From contig JADJUE010000006.1 of NCBI GenBank assembly GCA_016710785.1, forward strand, positions 186,001 to 250,000: 64,000 nucleotides of DNA. Direction: 5' to 3'. Below, piece by piece: positions 28,600-37,164 of this stretch. The DNA is from Candidatus Epilinea brevis. GTDB taxonomy: Bacteria > Chloroflexota > Anaerolineae > Epilineales > Epilineaceae. The position numbers and the translations under genes were made by a program. The notes beneath the pieces are model-generated. The model worked only from the letters and a program-made list of their open reading frames with translations. It was not told the DNA's origin and searched no databases. The first letter of the stretch is position 1. Every line of letters begins with the position of its first letter.

Positions 28600-29370
28600 T
28601 CAGGGCCCCTCCAGGTGGTAGACGGTCGGAGCGGGTCGGAGGGAGGCGGGACGGGCGGGCGCCGCGGTGTCCGGCGCGGCGCGCAGGTCGCGCAGGGGGC
28701 GGGCGGGCACGCCGCCGACGACGCTGTGCGCCGCGACGTCGGCCGTGACCACCGCCCCGGCGGCCACCACGGCCCCCCGGCCGATGCGCACGCCGTCGGT
28801 GACCACCGCCCCGGCGCCGATCCACACATCGTCCTCGATCACGATGCCCTCGGCGGTGATGCCTTGCGCGGTGAAGGGGCGATCGGGATCGTCGAAGACA
28901 TGGTTGACGGCCAGAAGCTGCACCATCGTCGCCAGGTAGACCCGGTCGCCGATGAGGATGCCGCCCTGCCCGCGCAACACGCAGAACTCGCCGATCAGGC
29001 TGTCGGCGCCGACATGGATGCCGGCCCGCGGCAGGTCCCGGAAGTTGTAGACATGCAGGATGGCATGGTGCATGACATAGCTGCCGGCGCCGATGCTGAT
29101 GCCCCCCGGGGGGCAGGCATGCAGGTAGACGCCCTCGTCCAGGTATGCGCCCCGCCCCAGGCGGATGCGGTCGGCGAAACGCAGCCGCACCCCGCTCTCG
29201 ATGGCCGCCGGCCCGTCCATGGTCAGGATCAGGCGGTAGGCCAGGGCGCGCAGGCCGATGCCCCCAAGCGTGGGCACGCGGCCGCAGAGGGTGGTGATCA
29301 AGGCCTCCCACAGGTAGCGGGCGGGGCTGGAGGCCTGACGCTGCACGTAGGTGCGGCCGAGATTCAACAT
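28600..29370 (-). CDS. Left-handed beta-helix acetyltransferase (hexapeptide family)
   Basis: A 256-residue sugar O- or N-acyltransferase. Hexapeptide repeats run from about residue 75 to 225 (IRLGRGAYLDEGVYLHACPP, GISIGAGSYVMHHA, IEDDVWIGAGAVVTDGVRIG, RGAVVAAGAVVTADVAAHSV), ending VVGGVPARPLRDL, the family's usual coenzyme-A-side closure. The histidine in LLAVNHVFDDPDRPF fits the catalytic position of maltose-acetyltransferase-like enzymes. Start ATG 29370 (MLNLGRTYVQRQASSPARYL). It is the second gene after the antiterminator at the promoter-proximal end of the leftward operon and would acetylate a glycan residue. Confidence 0.85.
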   Translation of the reverse strand: MLNLGRTYVQRQASSPARYLWEALITTLCGRVPTLGGIGLRALAYRLILTMDGPAAIESGVRLRFADRIRLGRGAYLDEGVYLHACPPGGISIGAGSYVMHHAILHVYNFRDLPRAGIHVGADSLIGEFCVLRGQGGILIGDRVYLATMVQLLAVNHVFDDPDRPFTAQGITAEGIVIEDDVWIGAGAVVTDGVRIGRGAVVAAGAVVTADVAAHSVVGGVPARPLRDLRAAPDTAAPARPASLRPAPTVYHLEGP

Positions 29371-29617
29371 GGGGTGGGGTCGGGTCCTCAGGGGGCGGCA
29401 CGCCCGGCGGTTCCGGGCACGGCTCCGGGCAGGATGGCGGGCAGGATTTCGGGCAAGGCTCCGCCCTTGGACCGGCGCGGCGGCGGGTCCTGAGCGAAAG
29501 GCGTGCCGGTGATCCTGCGCCGCGCCGGGCGGGCGATCGCGCGGCCTTGGCTCGGCGCGGCCCGCGGGACGGGGGGCAGGTTGGGCGGGCGGCAGGCCGC
29601 CCGCGATGGCTTGAAGC

Positions 29618-30124
29618 TCAGGCCACGAGGTTGACGTCCACCGCCGGCACCTGCACCGAGGTCTTGCGGCCCAGGATGTCCACCAGGATGGCCACCCGCG
29701 ACTGGCCGTTGAGATGGCGGTCGAAGACCGCCTCGTAGTCGCGGAAGGGGCCACTCTGCACCTGCACCCGGTCGCCGGCCTTCAGGCGCGTGAAATCGTC
29801 TCCGTCCAGCAGCTCCAGGCGCTGCCGCCAATGGCGAATCAACGCGTCGTCCAGCCAGGCGGGCCGACCGTCGAAGCCGACCACCTGGCTGAGGCCCGTC
29901 GTCCATTGCACCGCCGCCCAGCCCGTGCGCTCCCAGTCGAAGCGCGCGAAGAGGTAGCGGGGGAAGAAGGGGCGGGTCAGCCAGCGGCCGCTGCCGCGGT
30001 CGCGGTGGCTGTAGGTGGGCAGGAAGACCTCCAGACCTCGCGCGGCCAGAGACCCGGCGACCCGGGCCTCCTGCCGCGGCTTGGCCATGAGGGCGTACCA
30101 ACGGAGGGGATCAATGTTGGACAT
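29618..30124 (-). CDS. Specialised NusG-like transcription antiterminator (RfaH/LoaP/UpxY type)
   Basis: A 168-residue NusG paralogue. The N-terminal NGN domain reads WYALMAKPRQEARVAGSLAA, LEVFLPTYSHRD and LTRPFFPRYLFARFDWERTG, including the PLFPxYLF-type stretch that contacts RNA polymerase. The C-terminal KOW domain is recognisable as FTRLKAGDRVQVQSGPFRDY. It heads the long minus-strand polysaccharide operon (about 29 kb), the usual place for RfaH/UpxY-like factors that suppress termination in surface-polysaccharide operons. The stretch 29371-29617 between it and the acetyltransferase holds no convincing gene. Confidence 0.85.
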   Translation of the reverse strand: MSNIDPLRWYALMAKPRQEARVAGSLAARGLEVFLPTYSHRDRGSGRWLTRPFFPRYLFARFDWERTGWAAVQWTTGLSQVVGFDGRPAWLDDALIRHWRQRLELLDGDDFTRLKAGDRVQVQSGPFRDYEAVFDRHLNGQSRVAILVDILGRKTSVQVPAVDVNLVA

Positions 30125-30353
30125 AGGGTGCTGAGCGAGGAAGCTGCAGACGGTGCTGACGGACGAATCAGGATAGCAGACCGGGCGGACGGGGCAGGTT
30201 AACGAAGGCGGGGCGAATGCGTCAGGGCTCCGAGGGGTTGGGTCTGCCGGACGGTGGGACGCGCTGCCTTAAGTCAACGATAACCCCGTTCATCCTGATC
30301 AGCCAATCGGCGAGCAGGCCCCGGTCAGGCAGAAGGTGTTAATATCGGCTCCG
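30125..30353. promoter_or_regulatory. Divergent intergenic region between antiterminator and peptide-modification genes
   Basis: These 229 bases must hold the start signals for both the leftward polysaccharide operon and the rightward gene set. On the minus strand a TATCCT box at about 30170 precedes the antiterminator; a matching -35 is weak. On the plus strand TTAATAT lies 13-20 bases before the ATG at 30354. No ops-like element was recognised. The assignment rests mainly on gene orientation. Confidence 0.4.
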
Positions 30354-31531
30354 ATGAACATCCAGCCGACCGAAGCAGAGCGCCTGCTCGACCGCTTTCT
30401 CGCCCGGCTTCAACCAGGGCCGCCGCTCCCACCGCCCCCGCCCCCGCCGCCGGACGCGCCGGGGTGGAGGGCGCTGGATGCGCTGGCGGAGGCCCAGGAC
30501 CTGCATGGCTACCTCCGCGCCGCGGTGGCCCTGTCGTCCATGGCCCCGCCGCCGGACCTGGCGGCGACCTGGCGCCGGCGCGACTGGGAGGATCTGGGCC
30601 GGGGACAGCTGATGCGCCGTGAGCTCCTGGCGGCCTTGGATGTCCTCGGCGCGGCGGATATCCCGGTCATCCTCCTGAAGGGCGCCGCCCTCTGCGCCGC
30701 GCGCGACGAGGATTGGGCGCGGCGCCCCATGGGCGACCTGGACCTGCTCGTGCGCGAAGCGGATGCGGTGCGCGCCGTCCAAGCCCTGCTGGCCGCCGGC
30801 TACCACCTGGTGCTGGGCCATGACGAGCTGGTGGAGCGCCGCCGCGGACCCGACCTGGCGGCCCTGGTGGCGTTCCACGCCCAGGTCACCTTGCTGGCGC
30901 CGCAGCCGTCAGGCGTGGTCATCGACCTGCACTGGCATCTCTACGATCGCCCCGCCTACCGCTACGGGCAGCAGATGGCCGGCATCTGGGCGCGCGCCCA
31001 AGCGGCCGACCTCGACGGGCGGCCCGTCCGGCTGCTGTCGGCCGCGGACATGACCTTGCACCTCGCCGGTCATCGGGCCATCCACCATCCCGAATGGCCG
31101 GCCCTTGCGGGGCGCTGGCGCTACGATCTGGCCGTCTGGCTGCAGACCCATCAGGGGCTCGACTGGGCGGGGCTGGCCGACGAGGCCCGGCGCATGTGGC
31201 TGCTGGCGCCGCTGCGCGAAGCCCTGACCCTCCTGCCGTCCTGGCTGGCCTTGCCGCCGGCGGCGAGCGCGGCCGTGGCGGCGCGGAGCAGCAGCCGCGC
31301 CGAGCGCCGGGCCCTCGCCTGGGCCGCGCGGCCACGGCCAGGGCAGCGGCACAAGGCCCTGGACCAGCTGCGCCACCTGCCCGGCTGGCGCCTGCGCCTG
31401 CGCTACGTCGCGGCCAAGCTGCTGCCCAGCCCCGCCTACATGCGGCGCCGCCACGCCGGCCGGTGGCCGGCGGGCGTGAGCTGCTCGGCCTGTATCTGGC
31501 GCGGCTGCTGCGACCGTGGCGCTGGGCATAG
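30354..31531 (+). CDS. PF14907-like nucleotidyltransferase (one frameshift in assembly)
   Basis: A 392-residue protein starting MNIQPTEAERLLDRFLARLQ after an uncommon poly-proline run (residues 25-35). The nucleotidyltransferase core has PVILLKGAALCAARDEDWA (about 105-122) and RPMGDLDLLVREADAVRA (about 124-140), where the DLDLLV aspartates match the NTP_transf_5 metal site, then VIDLHWHLYDRP. One base is missing in GGTGG near 31462; repair gives AGRVAGGRELLGLYLARLLR and a stop at 31529-31531. This family is found in lasso-peptide and HPr-rel clusters together with HprK-like kinases and PqqD-like proteins, exactly the neighbours here. Its target is not known. Confidence 0.8.
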
Positions 31532-31724
31532 CCGCTCGCGGTTCGCCGTAACCTATCGGTCGTGGCTACCGTTATGGGAGCCAACCCCCAATCACCTGTC
31601 TGACCTGTCAGCGATGGTCACTGCCCGCGACCCCTGATGGGTGTATCCCAGACCCGGTCGATGTCGAACCGCCACGATCCACAGCAGCTGTAGTTCCCCG
31701 ACAGCGTGAGAGGGCCACTATACC

Positions 31725-31937
31725 GTGAAGCGCAACAGTCAATTCCAAGTAGAATCCGATCCCGTTCACCGCACCGATGGGTCCAGGGCCGCAGCGCCGC
31801 GCAAGCCCTACCAGCCGCCCCGGGTGATCCACGAAGCTGAGCTGGAGGTTCGCGCCGGCTCGCCGTTGCTCGCTCCGGACGACCCGAAGTCCGGCAAGCC
31901 CTGGGCTCAGGATTACGGCCAGCAATCCTTCCCCTAG
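31725..31937 (+). CDS. Candidate precursor peptide with lasso-leader-like YxPP segment
   Basis: A 70-residue reading frame from GTG 31725 to TAG 31937. The middle reads KPYQPPRVIHEAELEV, close to the Y-x-x-P-x-V/L leader segment that PqqD/RRE domains bind in lasso and related peptides. After it come RAGSPLLAPDD and a hydrophilic tail (PKSGKPWAQDYGQQSFP). It lies between the nucleotidyltransferase and the HprK-like gene, where a substrate would be expected. A TATACC box immediately before the GTG, and a GAGAGGG possible Shine-Dalgarno, leave the start open. There is no signal peptide. The reading as a modified peptide is inference; the motif and context are directly visible. Confidence 0.6.
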   Translation: MKRNSQFQVESDPVHRTDGSRAAAPRKPYQPPRVIHEAELEVRAGSPLLAPDDPKSGKPWAQDYGQQSFP

Positions 31938-31968
31938 GCATCCGACAGCAGGGGGCTACGGCCGGGGA

Positions 31969-32810
31969 GTGACTGGCGCGACCGCGGCAGGTCATTGGAC
32001 CTTGGCGCCCTCCGGCGGCCTGGCGCTGCGCTTCGAGGGTCCGGCCCATCTGCTGGACCTCCTCCGCCGGCGCTTCGCCGCCTGGCCGCCGGCGCCTGGG
32101 GCGGCCGATGCCGCGGCGCTGCGGATCGCGGTTTCCGATCTGGAGGATGGGGTTGAGCCTGCGCCGGCCCGCTTGCCGCAGATCGGCCTGAACGGTCCGC
32201 GCCTGACCTTGAACGGCCCGGGCCTCTGCGCCAGCGCGGATCTGGCGACCGGCAAGGCCTCGGCGGCCGTTGCCGGCCCCCAGGCCGAGGCGCTCCTGGA
32301 CTACCTCGCGCGCGTCCTCACCGCCTTGCTGCTGGACCAGGCGGGTGGTCTGCTGCTGCATGGTGCCGGACTCGTGCGCGCCGGCCGCGGCCTGCTGCTG
32401 CTGGGCCCGTCGGGCACGGGCAAGACCACGGCGGCGCGCAACGCCGCCGGCGCCATCGTGCTCAACGACGATCTGGTGGCCTTGCTGCCGGCCGCGGACG
32501 GCGCCTGGCAGCTGCTGGCCACGCCCTTCAGCAACCCCACGCAGGTGGCACCGGTGCCGGGGCAGGCGCCCCTGACCGGCGTCCTCCGCCTGCGGCAGGC
32601 GGCCGCGCCCGAGCTACGGCCGCTCTCCCGGGGCCAGGCCTTGGCCGAGCTGGCCGGCGCCGTCCCCGTTCTGGTGGCGGACGGGGGGCGCTTGCCGGCG
32701 CTGATGGCCCGCCTGAACGGTCTGGTGGCCGTCACCCCTGTGCTATCCTGGGCCTCAGGGACCGCCCGGACTATTGGCCGGTCGTCGATGCCTGGCTGAC
32801 GGGGCGCTGA
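31969..32810 (+). CDS. HPr-kinase-like (HprK-related) ATPase (one frameshift in assembly)
   Basis: A 280-residue protein from GTG 31969. After a variable N-terminal region the P-loop domain has LLLDQAGGLLLHGAGLVRAG, then RGLLLLGPSGTGKTTAARNA (Walker A about 145-153) and AIVLNDDLVALLPAADGAWQ. This resembles HprK C-domains of lasso and HPr-rel clusters, which use ATP to phosphorylate a peptide or sugar target rather than HPr. No HPr is encoded nearby. One base is missing near 32745-32748; repair yields LGLRDRPDYWPVVDAWLTGR and the TGA at 32808. The gene directly follows the candidate precursor peptide. Confidence 0.75.
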
Positions 32811-32856
32811 GCCGCGACCGGTCATCACCGTCTCGCCGCCATCTGGAGGCCGTTAC

Positions 32857-35800
32857 ATGTCCGCCCAGCCCGCGCGCCCCCCATCGGCCCTGCCGCGCCG
32901 CCGCGTCGTCCTGACCCTGCTGCCCTTGCCGGTGGCCCTGCTGCTGGGGCTCGGCGCCGGGCGGGGGCCGATGGCCGCCGACCAGGGGGCCCTGCGGTTG
33001 ACGCTGACCTCCCCGGCCGCCGGGACCACCCTGCGCCTCAGCTTCCCCGCCCTGCGCGGTGGCGAGGATGTGGACGCCTGGGCGCGGCGGCAGGCCGCCG
33101 CGCCCTTGCCGGCCGGGCTCTCCTGGACCTCCCTGGAGCGTCCCGGCGAGCCCTGGCTGCCGGCCTTGGCGATCCTGGTGGGGCTGCCGCCGACGGGCGA
33201 GGCCGGCTTGACCGTCGCGGCGCTTCGCTGGCGCCGGGCGCCCGGCGTCAAACACCTGGCCCCGGCGGCACGCACGGTCCTGACCGCCGACGGCCAGGGC
33301 CTGACGCGGGTTCCGTCGCCGCCGGATGCCGCGGTGTACGGCCAGACCGCTGCCTTCCCCCCGCGGCCGGCGTCGTTGGACGACGTGGCCTGGCTGCGCG
33401 ACCAGCGCCTGGCGCGGGTGCTGGTCCATCCCTTCCGCTGGCATCCCGCTGACGGCCGTCTGGAGCAGATGGACGCGGTGACGCTGCGCGTCGCGATCGG
33501 GGGCGCGGGCGCGGCGGATGCCGCCGCGGCCGAAGCGCGCCCTTCCGGGACGCCGAGCGCCGCGGCGGTGGCGAGCGATCCATGGGCCGAGCTGCTGCGC
33601 GGCCGGCTGGTCAACGCGCAGCAGGCCCTGGCCTGGCGCGGGCGCCCACAGCCGCAGTCGATCCGCCAGGCGCCCGCGGCGGGTCCGCGCTGGAAGCTGA
33701 TCGTCGATCAGGACGGCTGGTACCAGGTGAGCGGTGCCGACCTGGCGGCCGCCGGGCTGCCCCTGGACGGCCTGGATCCGCGCCGCCTGCGCCTGGACCA
33801 GGACGGCAGCGAGGTGGCCCTGCGCTTGAGCGGCCAGGAAGACGGGCGGCTCGACGCCCAGGACCAGCTGGGTTTCTGGGGCCAGCGCCGCCGCGGTCGG
33901 CCGGGACTGGTGACCTTCGACCGCTACAGCTTTCCCCGCGTGCTGGGCGACGCACGCTACGGCGATGACAACAGCTACGTCCTCAGCCTGGGCCCCGAGC
34001 CGGGCCGGCGCATCCAGGACCGCGACGCCCGACCGGTCGACACCAGCCTGCCGCGCCATGCCAGCCTGCCGGTGGTCCTGCGGCAGGAACCCTCCAAGGT
34101 CTACTGGGCCTGGCATTTCACCGATGACGATGTGTGGTTCTGGGATGAGTTCTCGTTGGGCGAGACCGACACGTCCCGCCGCTTCAGCGTCGCCGCGCCG
34201 GATGCCGATCCGGCGGGCTCGCCGGCCACCCTGCGGGCTTCCGTCGTACCGCGGATGCCGCTCGGATCCGCCGCCCCGGTGCGCATCCGCCTGGTGGCCG
34301 GCGAGCCCGAGCGGGTCTTGGACGACCGGTCCTGGCAGGGGATCGTCCGCCAGGAGCTGCAGGGCGAGCTGCCCGGCGCCCCGGGGCCCGGCGGCGAGCT
34401 GCAGGTCACCCTGACCCTGCCGCGCGAGGGCGGCAGTCCGGGCGTCCGCCTGCATCTGGACTGGATCGAAGTGGGTTATGACCGCCTGCTCAAGGCGGTG
34501 GGGGAAGCGCTGGAAATTCCCGCGCCCGCCGCGCCGGCCCGCCTGCTCGTCGACGGCCTGGGCGAGGGAGAGGTGCTGGCCCTGGATATCAGCGACCCGC
34601 GCCGGCCGTGGCGGCTGAGCGGTGTGGCCCTGAGCGGCGGTGTCGCCGGGCGGCGGGCGGAGTTCGCCAGCGCGGCCGGCGCCGGCCGCTACTGGCTGGG
34701 CAGCCCGGCCGCCTTTCGCCGGCCCAAGCTGATCGGTGCCTTGGCGCCCAGCGACCTCTGGCGGCCCGAGCAAGGGGCAGAGCATCTGATCATCAGCCCG
34801 GGGGCCTTTCGCGAAGGTGCCGAGACGCTGGCCGCGCATCGGCGCTCGCGCGGCATGTCCAGCCGCGTGGTGGACCTGCAGGAGGTCTACGACCAGTTCG
34901 GCGACGGGCTGGCGCAGCCAGGGGCCATCCGCGCCTTCCTGGCGCAGGCCCCTCGCCGCCTGGCCCGAGCCCCGGCCGCGCTTCGTCCTCCTGGTGGGCG
35001 ATGGCAGCTGGAACCTGCGCGGCAGCACAAACTACGCCGCGGATCCCGTCTTCATGCCCCCAACATGGTCTTCGCCGATCCCTATCAGGGCGAGGTGGAC
35101 AGCGCCAACCAGCTGGCGGCGGTGGTCGGCGAGGATGCCCTGCCGGATCTGGCCATCGGCCGCGCGCCGGTGGCCAGCGCCGCCGAGATGGCGGCCTTCG
35201 TGGCCAAGACCATCGCCTACGAGACGGCCGGGCCGCGGCCGCAGCATGGCCGGCACGCCTTCATCAGCGACTGCGTGCCGGATGCGGCGGGGGACTTCGT
35301 CGGCGAGACGGAGCGTTTCATCCGCGACATGCTGCCGGCCGGGGCCACGGCGCGGCGCCTGCGGGCCAACGACTTCCCCGGCGCCTGCCCGCCGGACCAG
35401 ACCGATGCCGGCCGCAGCGCCGTCACCGCGGCCATCGTCGACGAGCTGTTCAACCGCGAGGGCGGGCTGTTCGTCAACTACGTGGGGCATGGCAGCGCCA
35501 ACCGCTGGTCGCGCGTCCCCTTCCTCACCACGACGGATGTCGCCGGCCTGACCAACGGCGAGATCCTGCCTATCGTCCTGTCCTGGACCTGTCTGGACGG
35601 CTATTGGTGCTTCCCGGGCCTCCCCTGCCTGGCGGAGGAGTTGCTGGTGGCCGCCGACAAGGGCACGGTGGCCGGCTTTTCCCCCACCGGGCTGGGGTTG
35701 GCCACGGGGCATGACCTGCTCTGGCGCGGCTTCTACCGATCGGTGTTCCAGGCGGGCACGCGGCAGCTGGGGCCGGCCACCGTCGATGCCAAGCTGGCCC

Positions 35801-36030
35801 TGTGGGCGGGCGGCAACTTCCCGGACCTCGTCGAGACCTACACGGTCTTCGGCGATCCCGCCCTCCGCCTGCCGCTGGCCGACGCGCCGCCGGTCACCCG
35901 CAGCCCCACCGCCACCGCGCCCACCGCCACCGCGCCCACCGCCACGCCCCGCCCCAGCCCCACGCCGTCGGCGACGTGGGACTCGGTGCGCGGGCGGGCC
36001 TGCCTGCCCTACCTCGGCGCCGGACGTTGA
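32857..36030 (+). CDS. Gingipain-type C25 cysteine protease, secreted (two compensating frameshifts)
   Basis: A 1057-residue exported protease. N-terminal signal (RRVVLTLLPLPVALLLGLGA), then a C25-propeptide-like region to about residue 240, then jelly-roll modules. The catalytic domain has VLLVGDGSWNLRGSTNYAAD, LPDLAIGRAPVASAAEM, then VNYVGHGSANRW (His about 876) and LPIVLSWTCLDGYW (Cys about 911), the C25 His/Cys pair. A TP-rich linker (TATAPTATAPTATPRPSPTP) precedes the short end RACLPYLGAGR. Between about 34950 and 35060 the true frame is shifted (one extra base in the C-run 34949-34952, one missing in 35057-35061), both easily explained as read errors. C25 includes gingipains and the PorU sortase. 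Confidence 0.85.
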   Translation: MSAQPARPPSALPRRRVVLTLLPLPVALLLGLGAGRGPMAADQGALRLTLTSPAAGTTLRLSFPALRGGEDVDAWARRQAAAPLPAGLSWTSLERPGEPWLPALAILVGLPPTGEAGLTVAALRWRRAPGVKHLAPAARTVLTADGQGLTRVPSPPDAAVYGQTAAFPPRPASLDDVAWLRDQRLARVLVHPFRWHPADGRLEQMDAVTLRVAIGGAGAADAAAAEARPSGTPSAAAVASDPWAELLRGRLVNAQQALAWRGRPQPQSIRQAPAAGPRWKLIVDQDGWYQVSGADLAAAGLPLDGLDPRRLRLDQDGSEVALRLSGQEDGRLDAQDQLGFWGQRRRGRPGLVTFDRYSFPRVLGDARYGDDNSYVLSLGPEPGRRIQDRDARPVDTSLPRHASLPVVLRQEPSKVYWAWHFTDDDVWFWDEFSLGETDTSRRFSVAAPDADPAGSPATLRASVVPRMPLGSAAPVRIRLVAGEPERVLDDRSWQGIVRQELQGELPGAPGPGGELQVTLTLPREGGSPGVRLHLDWIEVGYDRLLKAVGEALEIPAPAAPARLLVDGLGEGEVLALDISDPRRPWRLSGVALSGGVAGRRAEFASAAGAGRYWLGSPAAFRRPKLIGALAPSDLWRPEQGAEHLIISPGAFREGAETLAAHRRSRGMSSRVVDLQEVYDQFGDGLAQPGAIRAFLAQAPRRLARAPAALRPPGGRWQLEPARQHKLRRGSRLHAPNMVFADPYQGEVDSANQLAAVVGEDALPDLAIGRAPVASAAEMAAFVAKTIAYETAGPRPQHGRHAFISDCVPDAAGDFVGETERFIRDMLPAGATARRLRANDFPGACPPDQTDAGRSAVTAAIVDELFNREGGLFVNYVGHGSANRWSRVPFLTTTDVAGLTNGEILPIVLSWTCLDGYWCFPGLPCLAEELLVAADKGTVAGFSPTGLGLATGHDLLWRGFYRSVFQAGTRQLGPATVDAKLALWAGGNFPDLVETYTVFGDPALRLPLADAPPVTRSPTATAPTATAPTATPRPSPTPSATWDSVRGRACLPYLGAGR

Positions 36031-36596
36031 CGACGCCGTCCATACCGTCGGCTCCTTCGCTCCCGCCTGCCCCGTCCTCTCCGTCGGAGGTCTCGCAGCG
36101 CCGGCCCTATCAGCCGCCGCAGCTGGCGCAGCTGGCCGAGGCTGGCCTGCAGCAAGCGGGCCTGGTCTGGCTACGGGTGTCCGGGGCCAGCATGCTGCCG
36201 CTGCTGCGCGCCGGCGACCGGGTGGAGCTGCTTCCCGTGGCCCCCGAGCGGCTGCGCCGCGGCGACCTGCTGGTCTTCCGCCAGGGCGAGCACCTGATCG
36301 TCCATCGGCTGGTGGCGCGCCGCGGGGCCAGCTGGATCGCCCGCGGTGACAACCTGTCCGCCGTCGACCCGCCGATCCCGGCGGCAGCCATCCTGGGCTG
36401 GGTCCGGCGGGTGGAGGGGGTGGCGGGCAGCAACGATCTCGGCCGTCCTCCCTGGTCCCTGGCCCGGCCGGTGCTGGGCTGGCTGGCTTGGGCGCGGGGG
36501 AGCGGCGGCCGCCGCGAGCGTCTGCTGGGGCGGCTGCAGGCGGTGCTGATCCACGGTCTGCTGCGTGCGGCGACCACGCCGGCGCCGCGGGTCTGA
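36027..36596 (+). CDS. S24/S26-type peptidase, signal-peptidase-like
   Basis: A 189-residue protein whose TTG start (36027) overlaps the protease stop (TTGA). It has LRVSGASMLPLLRAGDRVEL (catalytic Ser about residue 55), RRGDLLVFRQGEHLIVHRLV and SWIARGDNLSAVDPP. The HRLV/RGDN pair in place of the bacterial Lys motif is the pattern of the archaeal/ER-like S26B branch, where His serves as base. There is no clear membrane segment except the weak WSLARPVLGWLAWA. YQPPQLAQLAEAG near the N-terminus resembles the YxPP segment of the candidate peptide. It may process a leader or exported protein in this cluster. Confidence 0.72.
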   Translation: MTTPSIPSAPSLPPAPSSPSEVSQRRPYQPPQLAQLAEAGLQQAGLVWLRVSGASMLPLLRAGDRVELLPVAPERLRRGDLLVFRQGEHLIVHRLVARRGASWIARGDNLSAVDPPIPAAAILGWVRRVEGVAGSNDLGRPPWSLARPVLGWLAWARGSGGRRERLLGRLQAVLIHGLLRAATTPAPRV

Positions 36597-36744
36597 TCGG
36601 TCCGGTCTTCCCGGGAACCCCGGCCGTGGCGACACTCGCCGCCGCGTCGCATGGTACACTTCTGCGCCGTGAACAGACTGCTGGCGTTGCCTTCCGGATC
36701 GATTCCCGCCACTTCCCGCCCGACCTGCTCGGGGCACTGGCCGC

Positions 36745-36780
36745 GAGCGACAGATCGCTCTCGTGGTTGCCGCGGCAACC
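36745..36780 (+). promoter_or_regulatory. Two adjacent inverted repeats upstream of the PqqD-like gene
   Basis: GAGCGA-CAGA-TCGCTC (36745-36760) and the perfect 16-base palindrome GGTTGCCGCGGCAACC (36765-36780) lie in the 210-base gap before ATG 36808. A TGGTACACT sequence (about 36652-36660) matches an extended -10 and would give a leader of about 150 nt containing both. They could be operator or leader hairpins. Confidence 0.35.
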
Positions 36781-36807
36781 CTGCCCCATCGCCGACTGCG
36801 AGGCACC

Positions 36808-37092
36808 ATGCTGCGTGTCGATGACGTGCCCCTTCATGTGCCGACGGTGACCACGACCCTGTCCGGGAACGAGGCGGTGCTGGTCCTGCCGGCGCTAGGC
36901 CAGATCAAGGTGCTCAATGAGGTCGGGGCGCGGGTCTGGCAGCTGGTCGATGGCATCCGCAGCGTCGCCGACATCGTGTCGGTCATCTGCGACGAGTATG
37001 AGGTGCAGCGCGAGTCTGCGGCGGCGGACACCTTGTCCTTCCTGACGGAGCTGCAGGGCAAGGGCCTGCTGCTGCTGAAGGCCGGCGATTGA
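36808..37092 (+). CDS. PqqD-family peptide chaperone-like protein
   Basis: A 94-residue protein from ATG 36808 (MLRVDDVPLHVPTVTTTLSG). EAVLVLPALGQIKVLNEVGA, RVWQLVDGIRSVADIVSVIC and DEYEV match the PqqD/RRE winged-helix pattern (LNEVGAxVW-L-DG is characteristic). Such domains bind the leader of ribosomal peptides and hand it to the modifying enzyme; related proteins occur with HprK-like kinases in the HPr-rel-A group (TIGR04353-type). An upstream frame start at 36763 would add an unlikely basic tail. Here it is the obvious partner for the 31725-31937 peptide. Confidence 0.85.
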   Translation: MLRVDDVPLHVPTVTTTLSGNEAVLVLPALGQIKVLNEVGARVWQLVDGIRSVADIVSVICDEYEVQRESAAADTLSFLTELQGKGLLLLKAGD

Positions 37093-37164
37093 CGCGGTGC
37101 TGCCCTGTCCGTCCTGACCCGCCGCGTCGCGGGGGCCGCATCCGCCATCTGCCGCCCGGCCACT

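Noticed and set aside
36669..36821. A 50-codon frame (VNRLLALPSG) as a second precursor peptide
   Set aside because: No leader motif, no ribosome-binding site and it overlaps the pqqD start; probably chance.
35032..36837. A 601-residue minus-strand frame over the protease/peptidase genes
   Set aside because: Arg/Pro/Ala-rich antisense frame typical of high-GC shadow reading; real genes on the plus strand have catalytic motifs.
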